Positions 33,781 through 41,259 of a DNA stretch of 64,000 nucleotides are shown here, piece after piece. Both the position numbers and the translations under genes were made by a program. Each line of letters begins with the position of its first letter. Position 1 is the first letter of the stretch. Origin of the DNA: Anseongella ginsenosidimutans (GTDB taxonomy: Bacteria > Bacteroidota > Bacteroidia > Sphingobacteriales > Sphingobacteriaceae). Under the pieces are notes generated by a model that saw nothing but the letters and a program-made list of their open reading frames with translations, had not been told where the DNA came from and did not search any database. The DNA lies in assembly GCF_008033235.1 (NCBI RefSeq), contig NZ_CP042432.1, positions 2,356,001 through 2,420,000 on the forward strand. Reading direction: 5' to 3'.

Positions 33781-35412
33781 CTATTCTTCCTCCATGAACG
33801 GGTACCGGTAGTTGACCGGCGGATCAAAGGTTTCCTTAATGGAACGGGTAGAAACCCACCGCAGCAGATTCACCATAGAGCCGGCTTTATCGTTCGTGCC
33901 CGAACCACGCGATCCGCCGAATGGCTGCTGGCCTACTACTGCGCCCGTGGGTTTATCGTTTATATAGAAATTCCCTGCCGAATGCCGGAGTTCTTTCTCC
34001 AGCCATTCTATTGCATACCGGTCGCGGGCGATGACCGCGCCCGTCAGTGCATATATGGACGTGCTGTCAATCAGGCGGGGAATAGACCGGAAATCCTCGT
34101 CTTCATATACATAAACCGTGAGTACGGGGCCAAAGAGTTCGTCGCACATAGTTACGTACATCGGATCGGTTGTCTGAATGATCGTAGGGCTGATAAAATA
34201 ACCGGTTGATTTATCATGATCGCCGCCTGCGATAATTTCAGCTTGCGGATCGTTTTTTACCCTGTTTATGTAAGAGGTGATCTTGTCAAAGGATTTCTCG
34301 TCAATGACCGCATTGATGAAATTCCGGAAATCTTCCACACCCCCCATTCTTAAGGAGGAAATATCCTCGAGCAGGCGTTTTTTTAGTTCCGGCCACAGGC
34401 TTTTGGGGATATAGGCCCTGGAGGCGGCCGAACATTTTTGCCCCTGGTATTCAAACGCACCTCTTACCAGGGCGGTTGAGGTCATGTTTATACTGGCCGA
34501 CGGATGCACCAGGACGAAATCCTTTCCCCCGGTTTCTCCCACGATACGGGGATAGGATCTGTAATTGCCGATATGGTTGCCTATTTCCTTCCATATCTGC
34601 TGGAATACGGCCGTGGAACCCGTGAAGTGAATGCCCGCAAACTCCCGGTGGCTGAAAATTACCTCGCCGGCCACCGGCCCGTCCGTATAAATGAGATTGA
34701 TGACTCCGCCGGGAAGCCCCGCCTCGCGAAATACTTCCATCAACACATGGGCGGCAAATATCTGCGTATTAGCCGGTTTCCATACGACCACGTTGCCCAT
34801 CATGGCCGGAGCGGTTGGAAGGTTGCCCGCAATGGCCGTAAAATTGAAAGGGGTCAGGGCAAATACAAAGCCTTCCAGCGCCCTTTGTTCAGTCCGGTTC
34901 CAGATGCCTTTGGCCGAGCCCGGCTGCTGGGCGTAAATTTCGGACATATAAGACACATTGAAGCGCAGAAAGTCGATCATTTCGCAGGCGGCATCGATTT
35001 CGGCCTGGTAGGCATTCTTGGACTGGCCAAGCATCGTGGCTGCATTGATCCTGGCCCGGTAAGGGCCGGCAAGCAGGTCGGCCGCTTTCAGGAAAATGGC
35101 TGCCCGCTGCTCCCAGGCCAGGTCTTCCCAGGCAGGTTTGGCCGCCAGCGCTGCTTCGATGGCAGCCTGCACATGACTTTCATCTCCCTTGGAGTAATGT
35201 CCCAATACATGCTGATGATCATGCGGGGGACGGATCTCCTGTTTATCTTCGGTATGTATTTCTTTTCGTCCTATGAACATCGGAATATCAGCCGTTGCTG
35301 AACGGGCTGCTTCAATGGCAGATTTGAGGGCTTTTCGCTCCGGACTTCCGGGAGCATAATTTAATACCGGCTCATTTACCGGCGCTGGTACTTTGAAAAA
35401 TCCTGTTGACAT
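33781..35412 (-). CDS. pruA: L-glutamate gamma-semialdehyde (1-pyrroline-5-carboxylate) dehydrogenase
   Basis: The enzyme oxidises glutamate semialdehyde to glutamate with NAD+, the second step of proline breakdown. The 543-residue aldehyde dehydrogenase contains the active-site Cys (EYQGQKCSAASRAY) and GETGGKDFVLVH. FGPVLTVYVYED and the C-terminal PFGGSRGSGTNDKAG region follow. Length and the Bacteroidota/eukaryote-like P5CDH form agree. Proline dehydrogenase is not in the window. The gene is followed 13 bp later by the porin. Confidence 0.95.
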   Translation of the reverse strand: MSTGFFKVPAPVNEPVLNYAPGSPERKALKSAIEAARSATADIPMFIGRKEIHTEDKQEIRPPHDHQHVLGHYSKGDESHVQAAIEAALAAKPAWEDLAWEQRAAIFLKAADLLAGPYRARINAATMLGQSKNAYQAEIDAACEMIDFLRFNVSYMSEIYAQQPGSAKGIWNRTEQRALEGFVFALTPFNFTAIAGNLPTAPAMMGNVVVWKPANTQIFAAHVLMEVFREAGLPGGVINLIYTDGPVAGEVIFSHREFAGIHFTGSTAVFQQIWKEIGNHIGNYRSYPRIVGETGGKDFVLVHPSASINMTSTALVRGAFEYQGQKCSAASRAYIPKSLWPELKKRLLEDISSLRMGGVEDFRNFINAVIDEKSFDKITSYINRVKNDPQAEIIAGGDHDKSTGYFISPTIIQTTDPMYVTMCDELFGPVLTVYVYEDEDFRSIPRLIDSTSIYALTGAVIARDRYAIEWLEKELRHSAGNFYINDKPTGAVVGQQPFGGSRGSGTNDKAGSMVNLLRWVSTRSIKETFDPPVNYRYPFMEEE

Positions 35413-35574
35413 AATGATGTTTTTAGTTTATTGAATCGGATACCGCGAATATACGGCTTCTTAAATTCATCAAAACATCGACGCCGTCTATTCGTTAACT
35501 TTATTATATTGCGCTGCAGCAATGCTATGCAGTTATAGCAATGCCGTGCATATTTTTAAATAAAACCATTGATT

Positions 35575-36042
35575 ATGTCAGAAAAGATCACCAGCGGGAA
35601 AGTAGTAGGACTTACCTACACCCTTAAGAACGATGCAGGAGATACGGTTGACCAGTCGCAGCCTGAGCAGCCATTCCAATACCTTCACGGGCATCAGAAC
35701 ATTGTTCCCGGACTGGAAAAGCAATTGGATGGACTGGAGGTGGGGACGGAAAAGAAGATAGCTGTTTCTCCCGAAGAAGGCTACGGCGCATTTGACGATC
35801 AACTGGTATTCCGGGTTCCTGCCGCTAACTTTCCGCAGGAAGTAGAACTTCAACCGGGAATGCAATTCCAATCTGAAGGCCCGCAGGGCGCGATGGTCGT
35901 AACGGTGACCGGCGTAGAGAATGATGTGGTAACCGTTGACGGCAACCACCCCCTTGCCGGGCAGGTCCTTCATTTCGACGTTAAAGTAGATAGCGTAAGA
36001 GACGCTACCGATATCGAACTGGAACACGGACACGTTCATTAG
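35575..36042 (+). CDS. FKBP-type peptidyl-prolyl isomerase, SlyD-like
   Basis: The 155-residue protein has the SlyD arrangement: an FKBP fold (GLTYTLKNDAGDTVD, YLHGHQNIVPGLEKQLDG) interrupted by the insert-in-flap chaperone domain (PEEGYGAFDDQLVFRVPAANF to NHPLAGQVLHFDVKV). A short His-containing tail (EHGHVH) is too short for the full metal-binding tail of E. coli SlyD. It speeds proline isomerisation during folding in the cytoplasm. ATG 35575 is used (codons before it are TTG and ATT). Upstream, TGCTAT/ATAGCA (around 35525-35542) can form a small hairpin. Confidence 0.92.
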   Translation: MSEKITSGKVVGLTYTLKNDAGDTVDQSQPEQPFQYLHGHQNIVPGLEKQLDGLEVGTEKKIAVSPEEGYGAFDDQLVFRVPAANFPQEVELQPGMQFQSEGPQGAMVVTVTGVENDVVTVDGNHPLAGQVLHFDVKVDSVRDATDIELEHGHVH

Positions 36043-36075
36043 TTTCGAAGCAACGTCAAAACGTTGCTTCGAAAC
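36042..36075. terminator. 15-bp perfect hairpin after the FKBP gene
   Basis: gtttcgaagcaacgt (36042-36056) pairs perfectly with 36061-36075 across a CAAA loop. It begins on the last base of the stop codon. There is no long T tract, so it may terminate inefficiently or stabilise the mRNA 3' end. Confidence 0.7.
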
Positions 36076-36180
36076 AGTTTAAAGTTTCAAGTTGCTTCGC
36101 AACAGTTTAAAGTTTCAGGGTTGCTTTGCAACAGTTTCAAGTTTTAATGTTTGCTTCGAAATAGTTTGAACTCTGAATCT
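36063..36180. repeat. Four 28-30-bp tandem units with small palindromes
   Basis: Units start at 36063, 36091, 36120 and 36149. Each has the form GTTGCTTCGMAACAGTTT followed by aaagtttca-like sequence and contains a GTTGC-TTY-GCAAC type mini-hairpin that decays in later copies. The first unit's start is the right arm of the hairpin at 36042-36075. Its AGTTTAAAGTTTC core is the reverse complement of the heptamer array further right. Confidence 0.75.
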
Positions 36181-36186
36181 GAAACC

Positions 36187-36338
36187 ATGGTGTCCGGTAA
36201 AAAGTACCTTTTTTGATCATGTTTAGTATTTATTGTGTAGTAGCTTAAAATCTGAACAAAAAAAGAGGCTGTCTCAAAAGTAAATTGAGCAGCCTCTTTT
36301 TTTATACTTCTCCGATTTTCCCCGGACAGCAATAACTA
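36187..36338. mobile_element. Possible small non-autonomous element (MITE-like)
   Basis: The 152-bp segment is flanked by 11-bp direct repeats AATCTGAAACC (36176-36186 and 36339-36349). It contains inverted ends TGTCCGG (36191-36197) and CCGGACA (36322-36328), plus a central hairpin whose AGAGGCTGTCTCAAAAG resembles IS1182-type element ends. The inverted ends are not flush with the direct repeats (4 and 10 bp away), and the direct repeats could derive from the surrounding repeats, so this is tentative. Confidence 0.35.
36258..36303. terminator. Bidirectional terminator hairpin
   Basis: aaaaaaagaggctg (36258-36271) pairs perfectly with 36290-36303. A bulged inner stem CTCAA/TTGAG (36273-36277/36285-36289) extends it. 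The A and T tracts on either side fit a rho-independent terminator for the convergent FKBP and phoX genes. Confidence 0.7.
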
Positions 36339-36351
36339 AATCTGAAACCTT

Positions 36352-36474
36352 GAACTTTAAACTGGAAACTATAAACTATAAACTTTGAACTTTAAACTGG
36401 AACTATAAACTTAAACTCGAAACTTTAAACTTTGAACTTTAAACTTTAAACTTTAAACTGGAAACATTAAACCG
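36352..36474. repeat. Heptanucleotide tandem array (AAACTNN)n
   Basis: About 17 contiguous 7-bp units vary between AAACTTT, GAACTTT, AAACTGG and AAACTAT; a few have lost a base. The array leads directly into the phoX terminator hairpin. No gene lies in the 444-bp interval 36043-36486, which is filled by hairpins and repeats. Confidence 0.85.
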
Positions 36475-36497
36475 GGCGAGCCCGGTTTAATGTTTCC
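36460..36497. terminator. 17-bp perfect hairpin over the phoX stop codon
   Basis: ggaaacattaaaccggg (36460-36476) and 36481-36497 are perfectly complementary with a CGAG loop. The right arm contains the phoX stop codon TAA (36487-36489, minus strand) and its last codons. Confidence 0.8.
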
Positions 36498-37851
36498 AAT
36501 CCCCGGTAATAGCGAGCGTAAGCCCGGCATGCTGAATGTTAACAAAAAGCGTTTTCCCGGATGGCGAAAACACTACCCCTGCCAGTTCGGATTCGTAGCC
36601 TACATTATGTGCAAGGTGAAAGATCTCTCCGGCGGGAGTGATTCCCAGGATACGCGGGCTTTCGTTGTCTTCGGATAGTACCACGTCTCCCCAGGGCGAA
36701 ACGGTGAGGTTATCGCAGTGCCGCAGCAATTGCTTATCGTTGGGTTCGGCAAAAAGTTCCAGCTTACCGCTTCGGGGAATATAACGAAACACCTGGCCTT
36801 GTTTTTCTTTTCCGCCATTGGTGCAGGCGAAATAGACTTCGTTATTCCCGTACCACATTCCCTCTCCTCTTGCGAAACGGGCAGCGCCCTGCTCAAATCC
36901 CCTGATGTGAAGATCGTCGACGGGTGAATCCACGTTTTCAAGGTCAATCCATTCTGTGTCGAGGGGCTTACCTTCTTCGATCGTCGTTTGTTCCCAATTG
37001 CGGGTGTCAAAACTTTTTTCTCCCTTTACAGCCAGTGCCTGTAACTTCCCTCCGGCGCTGAGTTTCCCCGGCTGGGTGGGGATGAAACGGTAAATAAGGC
37101 CGTCATGCCGGTCTTCCGTTTCGTACACGATGCCTGTTTCAGGGTCTACGGCTACTGCTTCGTGATTGAAGCGGCCCATTGCTTTCAGGGCCACCGGTTT
37201 AGCTGGTTTTATCTTTGCGGAAGCAGGAACTTCGAATACATAACCATGATCCTGTTCATTCTGGCCTTCCTTCCTGCTTTCATACGTTTCTTCACAGGTA
37301 AGCCAGCTTCCCCAGGGAGTGGGTCCGCCTGCACAATTCCGTATCGTGCCGGCCAGGGAAAGATATTCTAATTCCAGTTTCTGGCTGCGTTCATTATAAA
37401 CCAGGGTTGTTGTGCCGCCGAGGGAAGGCGTTTTTCCAAAGCCGTAGTCATAAACGTATTCCGGGTCAATTTTTTTAAGCAGCTCCTGCTGAAGGCCGAA
37501 AGGCCCGTTTTCCAGGTCATCGGAAGTGATCTCATGATTTCGGATAATGATTACCTTGTCCCCGGGACCCTGAAAGGTAGCCATCGCGTCATTTCTCCCC
37601 GGCGAAAGCAGTCCGTCAGCCATTTTTTCGCCTTTCCGGGAAATGATCTTATAGGAAAACCCCTTGGGAAGATCCATTATTCCGGCGGGGTCCGGCAAAA
37701 GAGGGCCGTAACGGTCATACACCCCTGGCGTCCCCTGCCGGGAAGCGCCCAGGGCAAAGCGGTGCAATCCAAGGAAACCGATGCTAACAATGCCGGAGTT
37801 TTTCAGAAAACTTCTCCTGCTATCGCGAAACGTGTTTTTGTGGGTACTCAT
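36487..37851 (-). CDS. PhoX-family alkaline phosphatase-like protein (DUF839), Tat-exported
   Basis: The 454-residue protein begins with a twin-arginine signal (SRRSFLKNSG) followed by a hydrophobic stretch. The mature part matches the PhoX/DUF839 propeller: GRNDAMATFQGPGDKVIIIRNHE, LGGTTTLVY, CAGGPTPWGSWLTCEETYE, GRFNHEAVAVDPETGIVYETED, WYGNNEVYFACTNGG and LLRHCDNLTVSPWGDVVLSED. PhoX enzymes are Ca/Fe-dependent phosphomonoesterases that mature in the cytoplasm before Tat export. No pho regulon genes are adjacent. Its stop codon is embedded in a hairpin. Confidence 0.85.
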   Translation of the reverse strand: MSTHKNTFRDSRRSFLKNSGIVSIGFLGLHRFALGASRQGTPGVYDRYGPLLPDPAGIMDLPKGFSYKIISRKGEKMADGLLSPGRNDAMATFQGPGDKVIIIRNHEITSDDLENGPFGLQQELLKKIDPEYVYDYGFGKTPSLGGTTTLVYNERSQKLELEYLSLAGTIRNCAGGPTPWGSWLTCEETYESRKEGQNEQDHGYVFEVPASAKIKPAKPVALKAMGRFNHEAVAVDPETGIVYETEDRHDGLIYRFIPTQPGKLSAGGKLQALAVKGEKSFDTRNWEQTTIEEGKPLDTEWIDLENVDSPVDDLHIRGFEQGAARFARGEGMWYGNNEVYFACTNGGKEKQGQVFRYIPRSGKLELFAEPNDKQLLRHCDNLTVSPWGDVVLSEDNESPRILGITPAGEIFHLAHNVGYESELAGVVFSPSGKTLFVNIQHAGLTLAITGDWKH

Positions 37852-38051
37852 TTTGTAAAAATATACTATTTTTTAATTTCTTCCGAAGGTTTCCCGGTAG
37901 ATTTCGATTCGTAATGATTCCCTAACAATCCGGCAACACCGGCGCGCCATGACCTGTCCGGGCTGCCCCGGTCTGCGGCGCCTTCGCCTGGCGGAATTTT
38001 TTTCATATTTTAAAGATAAGTAATTCAGAAATATTACATCTTTAAAGGCCC

Positions 38052-39125
38052 ATGTTAAAAATAATACGACTCTTGCTGCTCCCGTTTTCATGGCTATACG
38101 GCCTCGTGGTTGTCCTGCGCAACCTCTTTTATGATAAGGGGCTATTTAAAAGCCGGGGCTTTGACCTGCCGGTGATCGTGGTTGGAAACCTGGAAGTGGG
38201 CGGCTCCGGGAAAACACCGGTAATAGAATACCTGATCCGGCTGTTAAAGGATAGGTGCCGCGTTGCGGTACTCAGCAGGGGCTACGGAAGGAAAACCGCC
38301 GGCTTTATCCGCACCGATAGCAAGGAAAAGTCAAAAGTGAGCGCTGCCAGCATCGGTGACGAACCCTTCCAGTACCTTTCGAAATTCAGCAATATTACAG
38401 TGGCGGTAGACGCAGACAGGGTAGCAGCCATTCGCCGGTTAGAAGCGGACCACGATGCGATCCTGCTGGATGATGCGTTTCAACATCGCCGTTTAATACC
38501 GGGCTTTTCAATTCTCGTACTCGACTATAATACCTTATTCCGTACACGCCTGCTTTTGCCCGCGGGAAATTACCGTGAACCTTTTTCGGGAAGAAGACGG
38601 GCCGGCCTGCTGCTGGTGAGCAAGGCCCCGCATGACCTGAGTCCCGCGGAGCGGCAGCGGATCATAAAAAGGCTTGCACCCGCTTCGGGCCAGCCGGTAT
38701 GTTTTTCGTCCCTGGAATACGATGAGCTTCGGTCGCTGGATCCCGCTAACGTACCAACGGATCTGAGTGGTGAAACCCGGGTGCTGTTGCTAACCGGAAT
38801 TGCCCGCCCGGAGCCTCTGGTGTCGCAGCTGAAGAAGGTCACACCGCATGTGACTCACCTCAAATATCCTGATCATCATTCATATACTGTGAAAAATATT
38901 GCTAAAATTGCAGAAGTATTTGAAGGCATCGATTCCCGGGATAAGATCATCCTCACCACGGAAAAGGATGCTGCCCGGTTAAGAGGGGAGGAATTAAAGG
39001 GAATGCTTGTGCAGCTGCCCGTATTTTACTGGCCTGTAAGGATAAAAATTCACGAACCGGACAGGGAGCTGTTCAACGGGAAGATCCTGGAATACGTGAA
39101 ACTTGGGGAAGCCCGGTTGAATTGA
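38052..39125 (+). CDS. lpxK: Tetraacyldisaccharide 4'-kinase (lipid A biosynthesis)
   Basis: LpxK phosphorylates the 4' position of the lipid A disaccharide precursor at the inner membrane. The 357-residue protein has a hydrophobic N-terminal helix (residues 5-25) and a P-loop VVGNLEVGGSGKTPVIEYL. The catalytic-region motif ILLDDAFQHR and the LTTEKDAARL C-terminal motif are also present. It confirms a Gram-negative outer membrane with lipid A. It is divergent from phoX; the 200 bp between them (37852-38051) show no other gene. A porin gene follows 21 bp later. Confidence 0.95.
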   Translation: MLKIIRLLLLPFSWLYGLVVVLRNLFYDKGLFKSRGFDLPVIVVGNLEVGGSGKTPVIEYLIRLLKDRCRVAVLSRGYGRKTAGFIRTDSKEKSKVSAASIGDEPFQYLSKFSNITVAVDADRVAAIRRLEADHDAILLDDAFQHRRLIPGFSILVLDYNTLFRTRLLLPAGNYREPFSGRRRAGLLLVSKAPHDLSPAERQRIIKRLAPASGQPVCFSSLEYDELRSLDPANVPTDLSGETRVLLLTGIARPEPLVSQLKKVTPHVTHLKYPDHHSYTVKNIAKIAEVFEGIDSRDKIILTTEKDAARLRGEELKGMLVQLPVFYWPVRIKIHEPDRELFNGKILEYVKLGEARLN

Positions 39126-39146
39126 GGAATTAATAAAGGCAATATT

Positions 39147-41099
39147 TTGTTCAGGATAAAACTGCTATTTATCATTCTGCTGCTGCCTTTTGCAGCACTT
39201 GCCCAGCAACCCGATACAACGGACACGCCGGGAAGGAGGGAATCGGGAACTCCCGGCAATGATACCCTGCGCATTTATTCCCCGCTTACGGTGACGCTTA
39301 TAAACGAGCGCAGCATGAATTCGGATAGCCTGGTAACCCATCCCATTGATACATCTATCAATAAGTTCCAGAACTACAGCGAATTTTACCGGAACGATGA
39401 TTATTACGTAAACCTGGGAAACCTGGGGCTGGCAGCGCGCAATCTTCTTACTGATTTCGATAAAGGGATCGGCTTCAGAACCGGGCAGCGGGCGCTGGAT
39501 ATTTACCAGTACGATAAGTCGAAGCTGGATTATTACCGGACGCGTTCGCCTTATACGGAATTATACTACGTAAGCGGGGGACGGCCCGAACAGATCTTCC
39601 GGTTTATTCATACCCAGAATATAAAGCCCCGGTTGAATGCGGGAGTGGAGTACCGTAAGATCGGCTCGGAAGGATATTATCCTAATCAGAATACCAATCA
39701 CCTCAACCTGGCCGCCTTTACCTGGTACCAGTCGGAGAACCTTCGCTATAACCTGATCGGGAATATTGTATATACTGATCTCCGGGCTCCCGAGAACGGC
39801 GGGCTTGTCAATGACAGCATTTTTGAGATCCCCTCCAACGAGGACCAGATCCTTCAGGAACGGGTTTTCCTGGAAGATGCCCGCACGCGCTGGAGAGGAA
39901 CAGCCATCTACCTGAAGCAATATTACAATATCGGCCGGGTGGATAGGATAGATACTGGCAAAACCTATGCGGAAAAAGTATATCCCCACCAGCGGGTTTC
40001 CCATTCCATCTACTTGGAAAACAGGAGTTATACCTACCAGGATAAATCGGGTAATCCCAGCTATTATTATTTCATCTATAACAGCGAGCCAAATCCGCTG
40101 GATTCCATCCATTACAGGAATATTGAGAACGAATTCACCCTGTCCGTTTTCGGGCGAACAGGGCAGAAACAAAGGGCATTCTCGAAGGCGGCGATTCTCC
40201 AGGCCGGTATTAAGCACCGGCTGGTGAGCTATGCCCAGGGGCCTATTGATACCACCTTTAATGTATTATCACTTAAAGGCCAGGCCGGCTACCAGCTTTC
40301 CGAGAAACTGGGAATTATATTTAACGGGGAACGGGTTTTCCTGGGGCCTTATGACGGCGATGTAACGCTTTCGGCCGACGCCCGATTATTTATCAGCGAA
40401 AACATCGGGGAAATACGCCTGGGTGGCCTTTACCAGCGCAAGCGGCCGGAATTCATGTTCGAGAATTATTATTCCAGCTATCATCGCTGGGAACAGGACT
40501 ATGAAAGAATTAACCTGAGCCAGCTCAGCTTTTCTTATTATCACGATAAGCTGAAGCTGGGGCTGTCGGGAGAATATTCGCTGATCAGCAATTATACCTT
40601 TTTCAGGGGCCGTGATAACTACGTCGTCCCTTACCAGTTTACTGGCGAAATGGATATCCTGAAGGTAACCCTCGAGAAAGACCTGAACTTTTTAAAGAAT
40701 TTTGTTTTTTCCGGCCACCTTGTATACCAGTATAGCAATTATCGCAATATCCTCCTTACCCCGGAAGCTTACGCGTACGGAAGCCTTTTTTACCGGAATA
40801 AGTTGTTCGGGGTGCTGGATTTCCAGCTGGGTGTTGACGTGCGTTATTTTACGGAAACCGAGGCCTATAGCTATGCTCCCGAACTTGGCCGTTTTTTCGT
40901 GGATGATAATGCAAAGACCATTGGCGATTATCCTATTGTGGATCTTTTCCTTACCGCGGATCTCCGGCGCACGCGCTTCCTGGTGAAATTTGACCATGCC
41001 AACCAGGGCTTTCCCGAAAGAGGTTATTATACGGTTAAGCGATATCCCATGCCCAACCGTACGCTTAAGTTTGGGATAAGCTGGCGATTTTACGATTAG
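39147..41099 (+). CDS. Putative porin (Porin_10-type outer-membrane barrel)
   Basis: The 650-residue product has a signal peptide (start at TTG 39147: FRIKLLFIILLLPFAALAQ after the initiator). A long barrel pattern of alternating aromatic strands follows (NLGLAARNLLTDFDKGIGF, LNLAAFTWYQSENLRYNLIG, FGISWRFYD end). It matches the Bacteroidota-specific putative porin family found in many genomes downstream of lpxK. TTG is the only reasonable start: the frame is closed by TGA at 39123 and has no ATG before the signal peptide. Its transport substrate is unknown. Confidence 0.8.
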   Translation: MFRIKLLFIILLLPFAALAQQPDTTDTPGRRESGTPGNDTLRIYSPLTVTLINERSMNSDSLVTHPIDTSINKFQNYSEFYRNDDYYVNLGNLGLAARNLLTDFDKGIGFRTGQRALDIYQYDKSKLDYYRTRSPYTELYYVSGGRPEQIFRFIHTQNIKPRLNAGVEYRKIGSEGYYPNQNTNHLNLAAFTWYQSENLRYNLIGNIVYTDLRAPENGGLVNDSIFEIPSNEDQILQERVFLEDARTRWRGTAIYLKQYYNIGRVDRIDTGKTYAEKVYPHQRVSHSIYLENRSYTYQDKSGNPSYYYFIYNSEPNPLDSIHYRNIENEFTLSVFGRTGQKQRAFSKAAILQAGIKHRLVSYAQGPIDTTFNVLSLKGQAGYQLSEKLGIIFNGERVFLGPYDGDVTLSADARLFISENIGEIRLGGLYQRKRPEFMFENYYSSYHRWEQDYERINLSQLSFSYYHDKLKLGLSGEYSLISNYTFFRGRDNYVVPYQFTGEMDILKVTLEKDLNFLKNFVFSGHLVYQYSNYRNILLTPEAYAYGSLFYRNKLFGVLDFQLGVDVRYFTETEAYSYAPELGRFFVDDNAKTIGDYPIVDLFLTADLRRTRFLVKFDHANQGFPERGYYTVKRYPMPNRTLKFGISWRFYD

Positions 41100-41205
41100 T
41101 ATTTGCCCACATTCGTGATCGTAACGCTGGCGTCAGGTTAAGCGTGAAACCAGGTCTAAGCCCTCCGGTGTAAAACCGGCCAAGGCCTTGTGCCGTAAGT
41201 TCAGG

Positions 41206-41237
41206 CTTGCTACTCCCGCCTGAGAATAGTACATTTG
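41206..41237 (+). promoter_or_regulatory. Promoter of the GH92 gene
   Basis: CTTG (41206-41209) is followed after 20 bases by a perfect TACATTTG (41230-41237). Transcription would start around 41243, which supports ATG 41260 over ATG 41248 as the translation start. Confidence 0.65.
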
Positions 41238-41259
41238 TTTTGTTCAAATGTTCATACAT

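Noticed and set aside
36060-36480. CRISPR array
   Set aside because: Units are 7 or 28-30 bp and directly contiguous with no unique spacers, and no cas genes are present.
41100-41259. Cobalamin or other riboswitch upstream of GH92
   Set aside because: The GC-rich leader-like stretch lies upstream of the promoter, so it would not be transcribed with the gene; no riboswitch consensus seen.
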